Source: Anoplopoma fimbria | Lineage: Eukaryota; Chordata; Actinopteri; Perciformes; Anoplopomatidae | Assembly (NCBI RefSeq): GCF_027596085.1 | Contig: NC_072469.1 | Location: forward strand, 11,925,914-11,989,913 | DNA length: 64,000 nucleotides | Reading direction: 5' to 3' | Shown: positions 35,936 to 48,624 of the stretch, one piece after another | Numbering within the stretch: the first letter of the stretch is position 1 | Layout of the letters: the number at the start of each line of letters is the position of its first letter | The notes under the pieces: generated by a model | Told to the model about the DNA's origin: nothing | What the model saw: only the letters and a program-made list of their open reading frames with translations | The model's database searches: none | Translations under genes and position numbers: made by a program

Positions 35936-38099
35936 TATTATATATGTCTATCATAAATGGGGCTACATCTACGATAAACATGGTTAAAGAAACCTAAAAA
36001 TACAATGATATATATAGCTCTGTTTATTAAAATAATCTAGCTTTGCTTTATGGTTTTGCCATGGCGTTGCTTATTTAAATCATCTTCTGAACCCAATTAA
36101 GGATAAGGGCAAATTATGTTTAAATATCAGTGCTGCAACAGGGCCATAAATTGTGCAATATAATTATGAGGAGGATTGAACTCTTTTCTGTGCGCTCATC
36201 AGGATTTGGCCCCCTGAGCTGTGTGGTTGATGAGTCATTGCACATTAACATGACGGCTGTATATCGATCTCAATGAGCAGCTATTGCAATCATCCACGTC
36301 CAATTTACACACACTCAAGGATTTCAGACTTGATTTTGTGCCGTCAAAGGAAGACATAAAACTACAAAATGGATGTAGGACTTCCTCTCAGTGCCCCCAA
36401 AGTCCAGGCCGAGGACAGAGGGCTCCTTTTAGCTGCTGGAGTGTCAGACTCCACATACCGATCACCCTAACACATGAGCAGCATTCATCTCGGGGTCAGG
36501 GTTAGGGTCAGGGCAGGCCTATGAAAGTAAAACCGAAAGATAACGCAGTGAAGCGGCGATGCCTGCGCAGCATCGGCAGTGGGTGGCGGCCATTAAGTCC
36601 TATTATGTCACGCTGACTGTGGGTCTGGCTCTCCGTCAGCCTCGGGGCTCACTGCGTGGGACGCAGGGCTCGCATGATGTCAGAAATAGAAAAAGCAAGC
36701 CGGGCCATCAGTGTTCGCAGGATGAGATATTGCAGAAATATGCGGTGATTCATTTTTAAGAACACGTTGTGTGGTTCAGAGGAGGACAAGATGGCTGCAC
36801 AAGGATTACACAATGTTCCCTCCATTAATTTCAGATGGCCTGGGAGCAGCTGTGTTGTTTCACTGTCTCAGTGCCTATGCATAATAATATATCATATTAT
36901 AATATATATATAATTTGATTCATCACCATAGCTTTAAAAAAATCTAAAAGTTTTTTGTGAGAAGTTTTCCCTTATATAAAATAAAAAAGCAAAACAATGG
37001 TTTACGACATAATATGATGAAAATAAGAACATGAAAAACTGTTTCTCACAGCTTTGGCCTTTTCCATTTCATTTTATAATTGTTTTACTATCATTGCTAT
37101 CCGTTATGACATTATATGATGAGGACACAGTGACGTTTGTACATTTCAAAGAGGTAGTCGACAAACGGACAGTTAATTCAGAATTTTGCGTACTGGGGTG
37201 TTTGGTGGTCAAACTGAAAGTGGGCACTCTAGATTATAATCCTACATAATAATCCTACATTATACGGAAAAAACATGTTGAAACACCTAACCTACAGTAT
37301 AAGTAACGTGGGCCAAAGTTGAGGTAGAAAGTCAGTGCACTTTGACGGATATCAGTTTAAATCTGACTGTCTGTGTATTTTGATCGGCCTGATCTCTTCT
37401 TAGGTCTCTTTCAAACGTGTAGCTTGGTTGATTTTATCCAGACAAAGGAAATATTCATCCACTGTCGACCTTTAGTCCTGATCTTCTTTGTCATGATCTC
37501 AGTGGTTTATTACAAACAGACAGAGAGCAGTTGACATGAAGTCTTATGGACTGACAGCTAACTGGTTTATTGGAGTTCATTAGCACACTATGAACCCTCA
37601 TGAGCTCAAGTGTCCGGTCACATTACTGTTCACTAAGAGCTCACAAAGAAATAACTGATAACTAGCAATATTAGTTGGAAAATCTCTAAGAGGTGTTAAC
37701 AGGTTGAAATAGGCTTATATTGTAATATTTCGAGGATGAAAGTAACTGTGGGATGTATTAGCAAAGTAACTGTGGTATCCACAGCACATCCGTGCTATAT
37801 ATACACATATATATGCTGCCAGCATATAAAGATTGCTTACTTGACACAATCAGCAGAGGGACTTTAAAGTCATCACTGCTTTGCTATTAGTCAATTTTAC
37901 AACTTCACAAGGCAAAACAAATGGAGCCAAATGGACAATCACACCAAAGTCCCTTTGACCCAAACCAAAAGAGTAATGCCTAGTTCCCAATACAGAACCT
38001 TGCCCTGATTTCCCATTCACAGATATTATCTGTAGTCAAGTTTCCTGGACAAAATCACAAGATCAGAGGCAAATCAGTGTTGGCTCGGCTCTCACACAT
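35936..38099. other. No gene; possible conserved blocks 36170-36300 and 36540-36720
   Basis: Two blocks stand out by complexity. One is GGATTTGGCCCCCTGAG with TGATGAGTCATTGCAC (an AP-1-like TGAGTCA) and TATCGATCTCAATGAGCAG. The other is GATGCCTGCGCAGCATCGGC through GGCGGCCATTAAGTCC. They look like developmental enhancers, but conservation cannot be tested here. Confidence 0.3.
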
Positions 38100-38220
38100 C
38101 ATCAAAGGTCCAACAAACAGCGACCTTTCAGCCAGGATACCGCAGTCAGGTTATTATGTGAAACGAGAAGTCAACACTCATTTATTTTTACCCAAACGGT
38201 ATCTTTTCTTAAAACTAACT
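38100..38220 (+). repeat. Dispersed repeat, start-block copy 4
   Basis: GACCTTTCAGCCAGGATACC, TATGTGAAACGAGAAGTCAA and a CTAACTAATT end are a decayed version of the block at 7785 and 11790. Confidence 0.5.
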
Positions 38221-39224
38221 AATTAAAGAGACACGTTCATGCCAGGAAGTTTTGACCACAAAGACACATAAAATGACAACACCATCGACACAAAACAACC
38301 ATAAAAATATCTTAAATGAAACAAAGAGACTACAAAAACAACCCCACGCCAAAAACAAGACCAAAACAATCACACAGCGACACAAACAACTAAAAAGAGA
38401 CTCATCATGACCACAAAGAGACACAAAACAGCAGCATTTAGAGGCTAAACAACTATATTGTAGTGTGTCTTGCTACTATTCAGAGATTGTGGGTTATTTT
38501 GCATCCCTGTGCTCATAATCTGCCTGCGATCGAGACATAAGCAAGTAGTGTGAAATCCACACTGAAGTCCGTCTCCTGTAAATGAAGAAATGAAGAAATC
38601 AACAGTAGTATTGATTCATTGACTTTGAAATATTCCAACATGGATATATCAGGCCAGAAGGGTTCTGGTAGGGAACACTGGCACACAGTTCTGTTTATAC
38701 TACAAAAGTTGTAAAGCAATCATCACCTTGTGCATAAACAGGCGCAACCCAACATTAACCCATTTTTCTGCCATGAGTGTGATTCAGCAAACAAAAGCAA
38801 AAATAATAAATACATCAGAATACGGAAATGTGGTCCATGCATACTGGTCTGTGCATTCCTTCATTTTAGGCTGCAGATGTTCATCTGCACGGAGTCCATG
38901 CTGGGCCCTTGTAGACATGGCATGAATATTTAAAAATGTACCTGACATTTATTCAAAACATTTTCTTATTATGTTGTTCAAGAAAAAGGAGCAAACTTTT
39001 GCCCAGTAGGTCAACAGGTGAATAGGGGAAATAATATGGTCCACGATAGAGAACAAAAAAACTCATCACGTTGGTAAACCCACGTCAAGGCATATACATA
39101 TTCATATTGTGATGACTATGATTCCTGATTGATTGAGTGATGTCACTTTGTAGTGTGACCTGAATGGTCCATGTGGGTTTATCAACCTTTTCAATTTAAG
39201 ACATGTTCTCTAATTGTCTTGTAA
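38221..39224. other. No feature seen; simple AAC/ACA-rich stretch
   Basis: 38240-38440 is rich in ACAAAGAGACACA-like words with no clear period. There is no gene. Confidence 0.4.
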
Positions 39225-39330
39225 AGTAACCTGATGAAGGTCTATGTACCAAAAACGTTATCACTAAATATCTCTGAATGCAAGTGAAGGTGATAGTGCG
39301 CAGGAGTTTTTTGTTCTTTTTATATTGATA
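39225..39330. repeat. Possible retroelement 3' tail relic
   Basis: CCTGATGAAGGTCTATGTAC, AAAACGTTATCACTAAATAT and AATGCAAGTGAAGGTGATAG resemble, from memory, a common teleost retroelement end. There is no second copy in the window. Confidence 0.3.
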
Positions 39331-41189
39331 AAAACATACTGTGGACAGCATACATTTCTACCCCAACAACACATTGCTCTCGCATGTTAGAAGTATATCA
39401 ACATAATTTCTAGGCGACAGGATTGGAATGAAATATAAAACCATATTGTCACAGCACCTTGCTTGAGTTGGCATCATACAGAGAAGAAGTAGGGCATGCA
39501 TGGTTAAATGCATTAATAATGTGAGTGTGTGTGTGTCAGGGACACATGCAGACATGTTCACATTCACACACAGAGAGAACCACTCAGTGCTGCCATACTT
39601 GGATTGACTCCATCACACTCAGCATGTCATACGGTACCAGCATGCTTGATTTCATCTATGCTAATAGAACATTCATTCTCTGCCAGGTCAACACTGTAGC
39701 CTTGAAGATTATTCTTTTTCATGAATCTTCTCTCCACCTGAGGGACACTCCATTAGTCCATATGTGCTGCCTGAAGGCTCCGAGAAATGAGGCAAGAGAA
39801 GGAGATGCCAGCCGCGTTTCTTGTAGAAGAACCTGCTTTTTAATGGAAAGGGTACATTATTCAGCTGCTTGTACAGTGAGGGAGTTTCCTACAGAGTGCA
39901 GTTTAAAATATGTGAGCTGCCGAAGGAGTCAGATGTTGTGAACAAACACTGTTCTGGTAATTTGTATCTTCACTGTTGTTGTTTTGTAATAGTAATATTG
40001 CAATGTTTCATTGGAGCATTAAATGCTATAATGAGTCCTCAGGCCCACCCCTCCAGGAAAAATAATCTGTATTATTGTTATTATATTCACTTCTTGGGTT
40101 TAGATTTATTTTGCCCAAATGTTTCTTTTGTATTCGACTATCTTGAACATTAGCTTGTGGAATATCATGTTTTTATTGGGGGAGTACTGCCAACTTGGAG
40201 ACCTTCTCCCTGGACTTAAAGACTTTTCAGACCCTTTAAGTGACTCACTGCTCAGAGTAAATTCAGTCCTCTCTCTCCCTGTGTGAACACTGGCAGGAGT
40301 GAGTTACTATGGTAACGGGCATCGGTGTCACCTGGTTAGTTTGTCGAGGCTTAGTCCTGAACGTTTGTATGTAGCCTGAATATAATTTAAACTGTAAGCA
40401 CCAGAAAACAGCTGCGTTTCATTTCCTAGGCTGCAGTCCACAAAGGCATTTTCACTTACTGAAATTTAACTGTTAATGACTTCACTGTCGTTTCCACATC
40501 AGCAAAAATACAGACGTGCATATGCAACATATAGATAGGGTATGGGTTGATAGTTGTATAATCAGCCTTATCAATACACTCATATGTGCCTTCAACAATG
40601 TAACATGGACAGGAAACGTGCAGAAAGGCCCTTCATAAAGGATGCCCAGTGCAGCTAAAGCTAACATTAAATGATAATGCACAAATTGAAATTCATGGAC
40701 CTCATTCACAGGGCCTGTGAAAGAGTATAGTCAAACTTGCAGGTAATTGTGCCTACATAACTTATAAATTTAAAACCTACAATTAAATCTTTAAAAAAAA
40801 TATCATGTTTTGGTTCTCAAATAATAAATAGATTGAGGTGTGAAACATGTATGCCAAACATTTCTATTAGCAAAACATTGTAAAGTATTTACATTCATTA
40901 CTGTTTTAAGTGTGTATTATTGGTGAATCGCTGTGGTGTATTAAATTAGATCTTTTTATGAAAGTCAAACATTTTCAATTGTTTTACAGGTCATACTATA
41001 CTCTGTGACTGCAAAATACTCTGAAAATGACTCAATAAACATGCACCAATGCCCTCTTATGCTTGTCGTCTTAGTGCAAGCTTACTATGACCTTAAACAA
41101 TGTTTTATAAAACCTGGAACTGTTTAACTGCTTCATAGTGTTTAATATGAAGCTTCATGTCACTGCTGTGGAAACATGCATACCAATTT
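39331..41189. other. No feature seen
   Basis: Mixed AT-rich DNA; the short frames lack motifs or splice-bounded blocks. Confidence 0.5.
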
Positions 41190-41340
41190 ACATATCTTGT
41201 CTGGCCTAGGAACGCCTCGGGGTTCCCCAGGAGGAGCTGGGAAGTGTTGCTGGGGAGAAGGACGTCTGGAGGACCCTCCTTAGCTTGCTACCCCCGCAAC
41301 CCGGCCCCGGATAAGCGGAAGACGATGGATGGATAGATGG
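41190..41340 (+). mobile_element. Rex3-like (RTE clade) LINE 3' end
   Basis: ACATATCTTGTCTGGCCTAG, CCCAGGAGGAGCTGGG, GGAGAAGGACGTCTGGAGG and CCGGCCCCGGATAAGCGGAA lead to a GATGGATGGATAGATGG tail. It corresponds in sequence to the fragment at 53187-53890 in the opposite orientation. Only the last C-terminal codons and the very short 3' UTR are kept, typical of 5' truncation. Confidence 0.85.
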
Positions 41341-42640
41341 TCCTAGAGCGAAGAAAATTCCATAAACGTGGGCAAATGCACATTTTTATCAAGAAAGGTT
41401 TGTCAGTATTTTCTTACTGACTCCTTGGGGCCTTGGGCTACAATTTTGAACAGAATAAATCCTTACTTTTAGTTAAAATAGACATTTTGTGAGGGATGAA
41501 ACATCGAAACACTAAACAGCCATTAATGTGTTAATTCATTTGTTTGCTTAAACTTAAACTCATGCAGCTTCAAATCACATAGTTTGTGCTGAAATGAATG
41601 ATATGAATAATTTCCTAAAACCGCTGGAATATTACTCAAGTAGACATAATGTACACACTCTGTACTATAGAGGGATTGATCCAAAATAAACTGTGTTCAT
41701 TGTAATGGGGGAACATGTATCAGTGCTACAGTAGCTCATTGCAACAACAAATACGTTCTATGGTACAACGGAATAATATATATATTAGGCCTGACTTTTG
41801 AGTCTACACACACAAAAAGGATACACACAATATTTGTCAGTAGATACATTCATGTTGGTTTGGGTCTGCAAGAACTTGATGACATTATGAATCATTTAGA
41901 AATCACAAGACTGTATGTGCCTTTACATTTTCATTAATAACAAGGAAAAGCATGCATGAAAACATCTAGTGCAATCAATTTAACTATATACCAAGAAAAT
42001 GATTCCTCTATCTACAGTGACCTCCATGCAGGGCACAGTGAATAGATAACCCAGCAGTCATCAGCACACTTAACATCAGTGTAAAACTCTACTGTATGTA
42101 CATGTAGAAACACGTGTTCTCTCCCTCCCCCACTCCATCTCTTTCTTCGTTGCTTGTATTCCCTGCTGCATTAGGAACAAGCGCTTTTGGAGGGCCTAAT
42201 TTTCAAGGCATGCTTTATTTAGACAGCCCTCTTTAATATGTAATGTGATTAAGTGTGTAGGGTAACCTACTTAGTGGTAGCATGTACAGCTGCACAGTCT
42301 TTGTTTCACAGTTTTTGTGTAATGCTAAAAGCTTTCTTGCCTCAACCCTGTTTTTCTGAGGCATCCAGGAATGCCCCCTATTGTCAATTCAACTGTTGTT
42401 TTAGGCTACTTTCAGGTCTCTTAATAGTTTACTTCATGTACACAAAGACCATGTATTTTTATGTTAAGGAACTGTACAGAGGCCCTGAGGTTGGAATATG
42501 ATTTCACCATTTTTCATAGGTAACTGCCACAAGTAATAAAACACAGAAAAGTCATACATGATGTTCTTTAGTTGTTATTATCAGAACGATCAACTAAATA
42601 TTGCCATTTAATTGGGGCACATTGTGTAATTGAGTCCTGA
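41341..42640. other. No feature seen
   Basis: AT-rich, with no supported gene or repeat. Confidence 0.5.
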
Positions 42641-42647
42641 TGCAAAA

Positions 42648-42953
42648 CTAGTCAAGAACCACAGCTTTAAATGGTGAGTGCTTTTCATCCCAATACCATA
42701 TGTGCTGCCCAAAGGAAAATTCTATTTTTCCTTGAATTGAGTTTGAGTCATCCTTGAACATGTTGTCCAACCGAGATTTGTCGCCAGTGTTGTGGCTGTC
42801 CTCATGAAGGAAGTCTATGGTAGACTGAGGAGAGAAGCCAATCAGTGGGACCACACTGGCTTCCGTTAAGAGGGTCAGGATCTTCTCTAGTTTAGATGAT
42901 CCTTCTGAATCTTGAAAAAGCGACCTGATCAAAATCTCTGTTCCTCTCCTCAC
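42648..42953 (-). pseudogene. Possible HECT/G2E3-like C-terminal fragment
   Basis: A 101-residue frame reads EGSSKLEKILTLLTEASVV, then PLIGFSPQSTIDFLHED, and later IQGKIEFSFGQHIW. The layout (an aliphatic helix, P-x-x-GF, a I-x-F-x-H strand, then a K-x-x-F-x-F strand near the end) recalls the HECT C-lobe of the many G2E3-like genes in fish. The catalytic Cys block (N/S-TC) expected between them is not visible, so it would be inactive. There is no clear splice acceptor. It lies next to a decayed LINE, consistent with a pseudogene. An unrelated chance frame is the alternative. Confidence 0.3.
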
Positions 42954-43329
42954 TTGTTAGTGGGTAGTTAGGCTTGGCTTCTCTAGCCAATGTACTGTAT
43001 TGTTGTATCCCCTATGAAATGACTGTCCTGACCTGATCTGTCCAGAATGTGGGCTTGCTTTATGTTTCGTGCCACCTGGAATGAAGCTATGTCCGTTTGC
43101 TTGCATGCTGGCCATTGACTTCTCCTTGATGTACCATCTCGTTTTTGAGGGGGTCCTAACATAAATTAATTGTTAAAGTGAATTTTTCTTCTTACTTTAG
43201 AGATGACCAGTGAAGTTCATTATATATTGTACAGTGATTAGTGAGAAAGATACATTCAAGAACAAATCTGCAAAGTCTATTATCATCTGTGTTAAGTGAG
43301 ATCTTATTCAAAAGAACAATAGTCAAGAA

Positions 43330-43870
43330 AATGAAGTATAAGTTGAGAGGTTAAAGTTTATTTACAAATATTGCATGTAAACCAATTTTGAGATCGATGG
43401 AATACACTGATTCCAAAGTTGAGTTTAACTAAGACGAGTCAATGTGTGATCTGAATGAGAATTTGGAGTCAAGCCATACACCAAAATATTTAAAATTATC
43501 AACTATATGCAGAGGACTGACATCATTACAGGTACACAAGAACCAGGTTTGGTTTTGAGTTTCAGTGTGGAACCAAAAATCCTAACATGCGACTTTGTTT
43601 TTTCAACATTAGTTTATTATGTGAAAGGCAATCTGTAAATGCTGTAGATGATCAGACAAATGAGAAGTTTGAATTGGTGGTTGATCAGGTTTGTATGTAT
43701 AGATGAAAGTGTCATCAGCATAAAGTTGAACACACAGTATACATAAATATAGAAGAGATGTGGTCCCACTGTTGAACCCTGGGGGCACACCAATTTGTTG
43801 ATTGATTGAGAGAGGAGACTGTTCTTAACAACAATGGCGGCTCCTGAAGTGGTTAGCAATGGAAAAATCC
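43330..43870 (-). pseudogene. Decayed LINE reverse transcriptase
   Basis: On the minus strand VCPQGSTVGPHLF (motif B, codons at about 43752-43790) is followed, after a frame shift, by QLYADDTFIYTYKP. Its catalytic YADD is encoded at 43711-43722. Further on, KYFGVWLDSKFSF (about 43450-43490) is the downstream L-G-x-x-L/W-D-x-x-F-S-F block. Stops and shifts separate the blocks. The spacing fits the palm and thumb of a non-LTR reverse transcriptase. It is not the L2 families found elsewhere in the window; the clade is undetermined. Its 3' part probably runs on toward 43150. Confidence 0.75.
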
Positions 43871-45594
43871 GGATATTCTTTGCTCCTTTCTGGCTTTAAA
43901 AAGAGTTTGATTGACAGATGGTGAATCCAATCACCTGCTAAGTATATTTTTGTGCCAGCCCTTTTCCACCTGTTTCCAATGAAAGCTTCTTAAATTGTTC
44001 TGTGTACCAAACCACCACAACTATTGTTGCTGTTTCCATACAGCTTTACTTATGCAATACTGCACAATGTGCATACATATTCGTTAATAGACACAAGGCT
44101 GGTGCGGAGCTCAGCTGCTCAAAGCTACAGATGAGGTCAGGGACAATGGTGATTTAGAAAAGTTAGTTCACTTATTTTCCGTGTTAGAAATTTGTTACTA
44201 CATGCAATGATCCACATAACAATTATCAGATAACCAGAAACTTCAACTATAATGCTAATGTTGCTCATCAATTTTTGAACCGATGTTAAACCAAATCTGA
44301 TCAGCTCTTGTTGCAATGTTTTATTTCATGGGATCAGTTTTTTAAATACTTTTACTACATACTACATTCAGAAACGAGTTTGACGTTTAAGAACATTGAG
44401 GTGGAAACATAAGGAAATAATATCAAATGTTTCAATTCACTGCTTCTTCATGACGAGCAAATGTTCTGCACCTTCAAAAGGATAAACTACATTTTTGTGT
44501 GGAGCAAAACTCAAACAATTTCTCCCCTGCACGGCTTAAACTTTTTCATTTCTTTTTTTAAAAGAGAAGCGTGACTTTTAATTTCAACACTGGACCGATA
44601 ACATTACATGTTCTCTAAAAACATTTTCTTAAAAAGACGTTTCACTCGATACGCCGTCACAGAATAATGACTGGCAAAGTGTGGAACAAAACTGCTGCAT
44701 TCAGGGTAAGGCCTGTCAACAAGCAGAACTGCAAAGACATTTTGACACTGGAGAAGAATTATGGATAAAAAACCCTGCAAAAAGCACATATTTCAAGCAG
44801 ACGTGTGTGAGTAACTTTTAGTCTGAATGGGAGAGACGTTCAACAAAACACACATCCCCGCTGCTGCCTTTTGGGCCTCTACAGTCAACAAACAGGAGCC
44901 AAAACAGTTTATAGTGTGAGGTCTTGTATTTATTATTATCTCAACATCTCAAAATACATTTTATTCATACTTTTTAAAATTTAACATATTCAAAAATGAA
45001 AAAAGCAATAAAGAGAAAAAAAAGATATCAGTACAAAAAGATTATTTAAGCATTCTGTTACAAAAACGTTGCAGACATAGTGAGTCTTCAACAGACATGT
45101 AAACGTGAAATCTCTTATCGGCACAAACAACCAAACATTCTTAATTATTATTTTATGAAGCTTTTGAGGCTCCTCTGCTCAAAGTTTAACAGGAGACCAG
45201 TAGTACTGTGTGCTATTTATACCATTCTGATCTCACGTTAGTCTGGAAATAGCTTTATGTGGATGTAGATGTCATCTATGTGTCATATTCAATGCATTTC
45301 TTCAGCTATTTATGATTTTATGTTATATTGTTCACTCTTTGCAAATCATTCTTATTATTTTTATTAAGAGTGTTTGATCATTAACTTCAGAATCAGAATA
45401 TTTGAGATGTAATCTGGTTTCAGATAAGGGTGATCAAAATTTCTGCTGTGACTTGGTTGAAACGTGAACATTTTTGTAGTAAAAACAAAGTAGTGTTAAG
45501 AGAACCATGTGTGCTCTCAGTGTTGGTGTTTGGACTACAGCCAGCCCTCCATGCTGCTGTATGTTACCAGGTTTTATGAATAACAGTAATCCTG
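43871..45594. other. No feature seen
   Basis: AT-rich; no supported gene or repeat copies. Confidence 0.5.
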
Positions 45595-45690
45595 GAATCA
45601 TCCATTGTGCATGGGAGCAATTTGGGTAAACGCATCTTGCCCAAGGACACATAGGCATGGACTGGAGGAGTGGTTTCAGGTTCACTGAAA
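45595..45690 (-). mobile_element. SINE body relic
   Basis: GGGAGCAATTTGGGTAAACG, CATCTTGCCCAAGGACACAT and GGCATGGACTGGAGGAGTGG fit the body of the tRNA-derived SINE family of 9854-10108 in antisense. Head and tail are not recognisable. Confidence 0.5.
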
Positions 45691-46789
45691 ACTCACTTGT
45701 TCCTCTTTCTCTTCTCCATAACTTCATTACAAGAGCACTCTGTAAATGTGCTCCTCGCTCTTATTGGTCACAGTCACGGAAAGACATCGTGGAAGTTTTG
45801 ACATTGTGCCCCAAAAATCATTTTCCATTCCCAACAGCCCAGAGCTGTTGGATCACACCGTTGTCTGGCTGATATCTTGTACCTCTTGTTAAAACCAAGG
45901 CTGTGGTCTATGAATCCTTTTTAGCTCGAGATGTTTTCGTAACTGTGTGAAATGACCCAGAAGTATCTACATAGCAGCTGCGATAAGAGACGCTAGAACT
46001 CTCTAGACGCTAAGGGAAAAGTGCTTTACTCCTTCCTTATCTCCTTTAGCATAGGGAACACTGGGCCATCCTTCACCAAAGGGAAAGGAGATAATGTCGT
46101 CCCAAACTACCTTGAGGCAGCAGCATTTAAAGCTATGTACCATTTGGTCATCAATAACATTGGAGGTCAAGGAAAAGTTGTTCAGAAAAGAAATAGGACT
46201 AATTTTTTGGACTATTTGACTGCTGATCAAGTCTTAAAGCCGCACAGCATTCTGGTCTTTAGAGTAAAAATCCCTGTCACCTACAGGTTTTTTTTTTTTC
46301 AAACATAGCTTTATCCAGAATTACAGCCAGATGTCAGTGGAGAAAAAGCTAGTTAATGGAGCTAGAAGGAAGATTTTTGTCAAACTATTGTTGAATGTAC
46401 TTTCACACTCAATACACAGATAAGTACCTTGAAACCATAAATACCATCTACAATGTGTTATAAGCAGACTCACAAAGCATTACAACATGCTCATATCACT
46501 GTTTTGTTATAGCTATAAGCATTTAATTAATTATGACTTATAAGATGAAGTATCATAATACTTCATAATTGTGGGTCACTTTTTTGTAAGCTCATGTCTA
46601 TAATGCATTACAAAGCTACTTAAGTGTTATAATGTGCTTATTGCACTGTATGAATATACACGTAAAGTGGAATTGTTTTAGGTATTTTATATATGTATAT
46701 TCCTCAATTAAATCTTAAGAGTGTTATTAGGGGGCACATTTGTGAGATGTAAATTTTATCAATATTTTGAGGGTGCTGCGGAAAACTAC

Positions 46790-46960
46790 GAGTTGGCAGC
46801 ATTATCTCGATCTCACAATAAATTATCCTTGAATTCTTTAATTACCTGCCAGTGCAGATATGAATGGAGTCGAATTTCAACATTTGCAATACAAATAAAC
46901 ATGCTGAATCTATTTTATATCGACAACAAGACGGGGAAACTGTGTCGTACCTCTCTGACT
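46790..46960 (+). repeat. Inverted pair, left member
   Basis: GCCAGTGCAGATATGAATGG, GAATTTCAACATTTGCAATA, TATTTTATATCGACAACAA and GAAACTGTGTC correspond, in inverse, to 47670-47850. This is a decayed dispersed repeat rather than one long palindrome, because 700 bp of unrelated sequence lie between. Confidence 0.7.
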
Positions 46961-47669
46961 TCTTCCTTCTGCCAGTAGAGTTTATGAAAGTGTTGGCCTT
47001 TATGAACTGAAGACATCCATGACAGGATTTCAGTGCATGTTGTGACGGTCATCTCGCTAGCAGCGGGCACGTCATGTTATGTTTTGGTTGCTAACTAGAT
47101 AGTATCACAACAGTAGCTTTAGTAGCTTTAAGTGCACTCCTAATTTTTTTGCATTTGTATCAGGAGTAATATAAATAAAAGCAACAGAATATTCAAGAAT
47201 TCCAACATCTTTATATTAAAAAAGCCAAATCTGGGAAATGTCCATGGTCTTTGACTATGTTTGAGCACCAAGCATCATTGATGTAAACACAGGGTCTGCC
47301 TACTTTTGTCCTGCAAGTGCAGCTTGAACCGGGATGCCATGATGGAGCTAGGTCAGGGAGCAGGCAGGTTGTTGGAATAGCTCAGAACCTCCATCTCCGC
47401 TCTCCTCCTGAGGCGGTCAAATCCGCTTTAGCTGACGTTAGGTCCTGCAGGTCTGGCTGGTCGGTAGGAAGATGTCGTGAACGGTGATCTTCTCAAGGTC
47501 CGATGGACTTTATCCAATCTCCACGCTTTAGTTTTCAATTTTTTATCTCTTTCATTTGCCTTAACTGCTCCAGTAATAAACACGAAAAGACAACAAATTC
47601 AAACAAAAATGTAAGTTCATGGGAGATAGGCCGCTGCAGAAATTTAAGCAGCCTTTACCGTAGCAGTGC

Positions 47670-47850
47670 AAAAGTTAAGACACAGCTTCCCTGTTTTCTA
47701 AATGTTTGTTGTTTTCATAAAATATATTGCAATTGTTGAAATTCTATACTCCATTCATATCTGCACTGGTAGGAAGTTAGTGTTTACAATGATCGGGCTG
47801 AACCTTGCGGTTTCCTGAGGGTCCCTTGCAGTATGCACCTACATGAGCAG
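47670..47850 (-). repeat. Inverted pair, right member
   Basis: Read on the minus strand it gives ACCAGTGCAGATATGAATGG, GAATTTCAACAATTGCAATA, TATTTTATGAAAACAACAAA and GAAGCTGTGTC, in register with the left member. It also extends outward through a GGAAACCGCAAGG block that is only loosely matched on the left. Confidence 0.7.
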
Positions 47851-48305
47851 GTTGCAGTTTTTTTTTTCTTCGTCATAAAGCCTCCAGAATCATATCAATG
47901 TTTTAAAAAATTGGTTGCTTAGAGTAACTTACAATCAAATTATAATGCATTATTAATAGTGCACTATGCATTAAAATGCATTAAAATGAATTACAACAAC
48001 CATGGTAATATAATACACTACTATCCCTGCAAAAAACAAACAAACAGTGGTATAAGCAGTTTATAACACATTTTGAGTACGTTTAATATGCATTTTTAAA
48101 AGGCAGCTAAAGGCCAGATTTTTTATGTATGATTTCTCCATCTATGGTTTCAAATGCATTCAATTTAAAAAAACTTCTTCTAGCTTTTGGCACCGCACAA
48201 GGTGGACTGTAAACACCAGGATGTGGATATTTGGATGGCAGTGTTGGTTTTAGTGATGCACAATCAGCACTGGAATGGTGGGCTGGGATTTACTTCTTTG
48301 GCCAG

Positions 48306-48352
48306 ACAGAAAGTAAGAAAGTAAGAAAGAGAGAAAGAGAGAAAGAGAGAGC
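48306..48352. repeat. GAAA/GA-rich simple repeat
   Basis: A mix of GAAAGTAA and GAGAAA units. Confidence 0.85.
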
Positions 48353-48566
48353 GCTTGTTTCGTGCATGGTGCATGTCTGAGTGAGTGGGCATCGGTTCAG
48401 AGTCTATATTTAGATGTGTTGGAGAGACAACTGAGAGTCTGTTGTTAAGACGGTTCCATCCTCTCCACACTTTAAGAGGCGTCTTCCCCGTCTCTCTGCT
48501 CACCGGGCTCCACTCTCTGAGACAGGAGGAAGGACTCCCACACAGCCAGGCACTGGAAGAGAAGAC

Positions 48567-48567
48567 A

Positions 48568-48614
<47 letters not shown>

Positions 48615-48624
48615 CCATCATCAT
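48567..48624. repeat. (CAT)19 trinucleotide repeat
   Basis: An almost pure CAT run with one CAC. It produces poly-His and poly-Asp frames that have no other gene-like features. Confidence 0.95.

Noticed and set aside
38215..38424. 69-residue minus-strand hydrophobic frame as a membrane protein
   Set aside because: It derives from an ACAAAGAGACAC-rich simple stretch and has no gene context.
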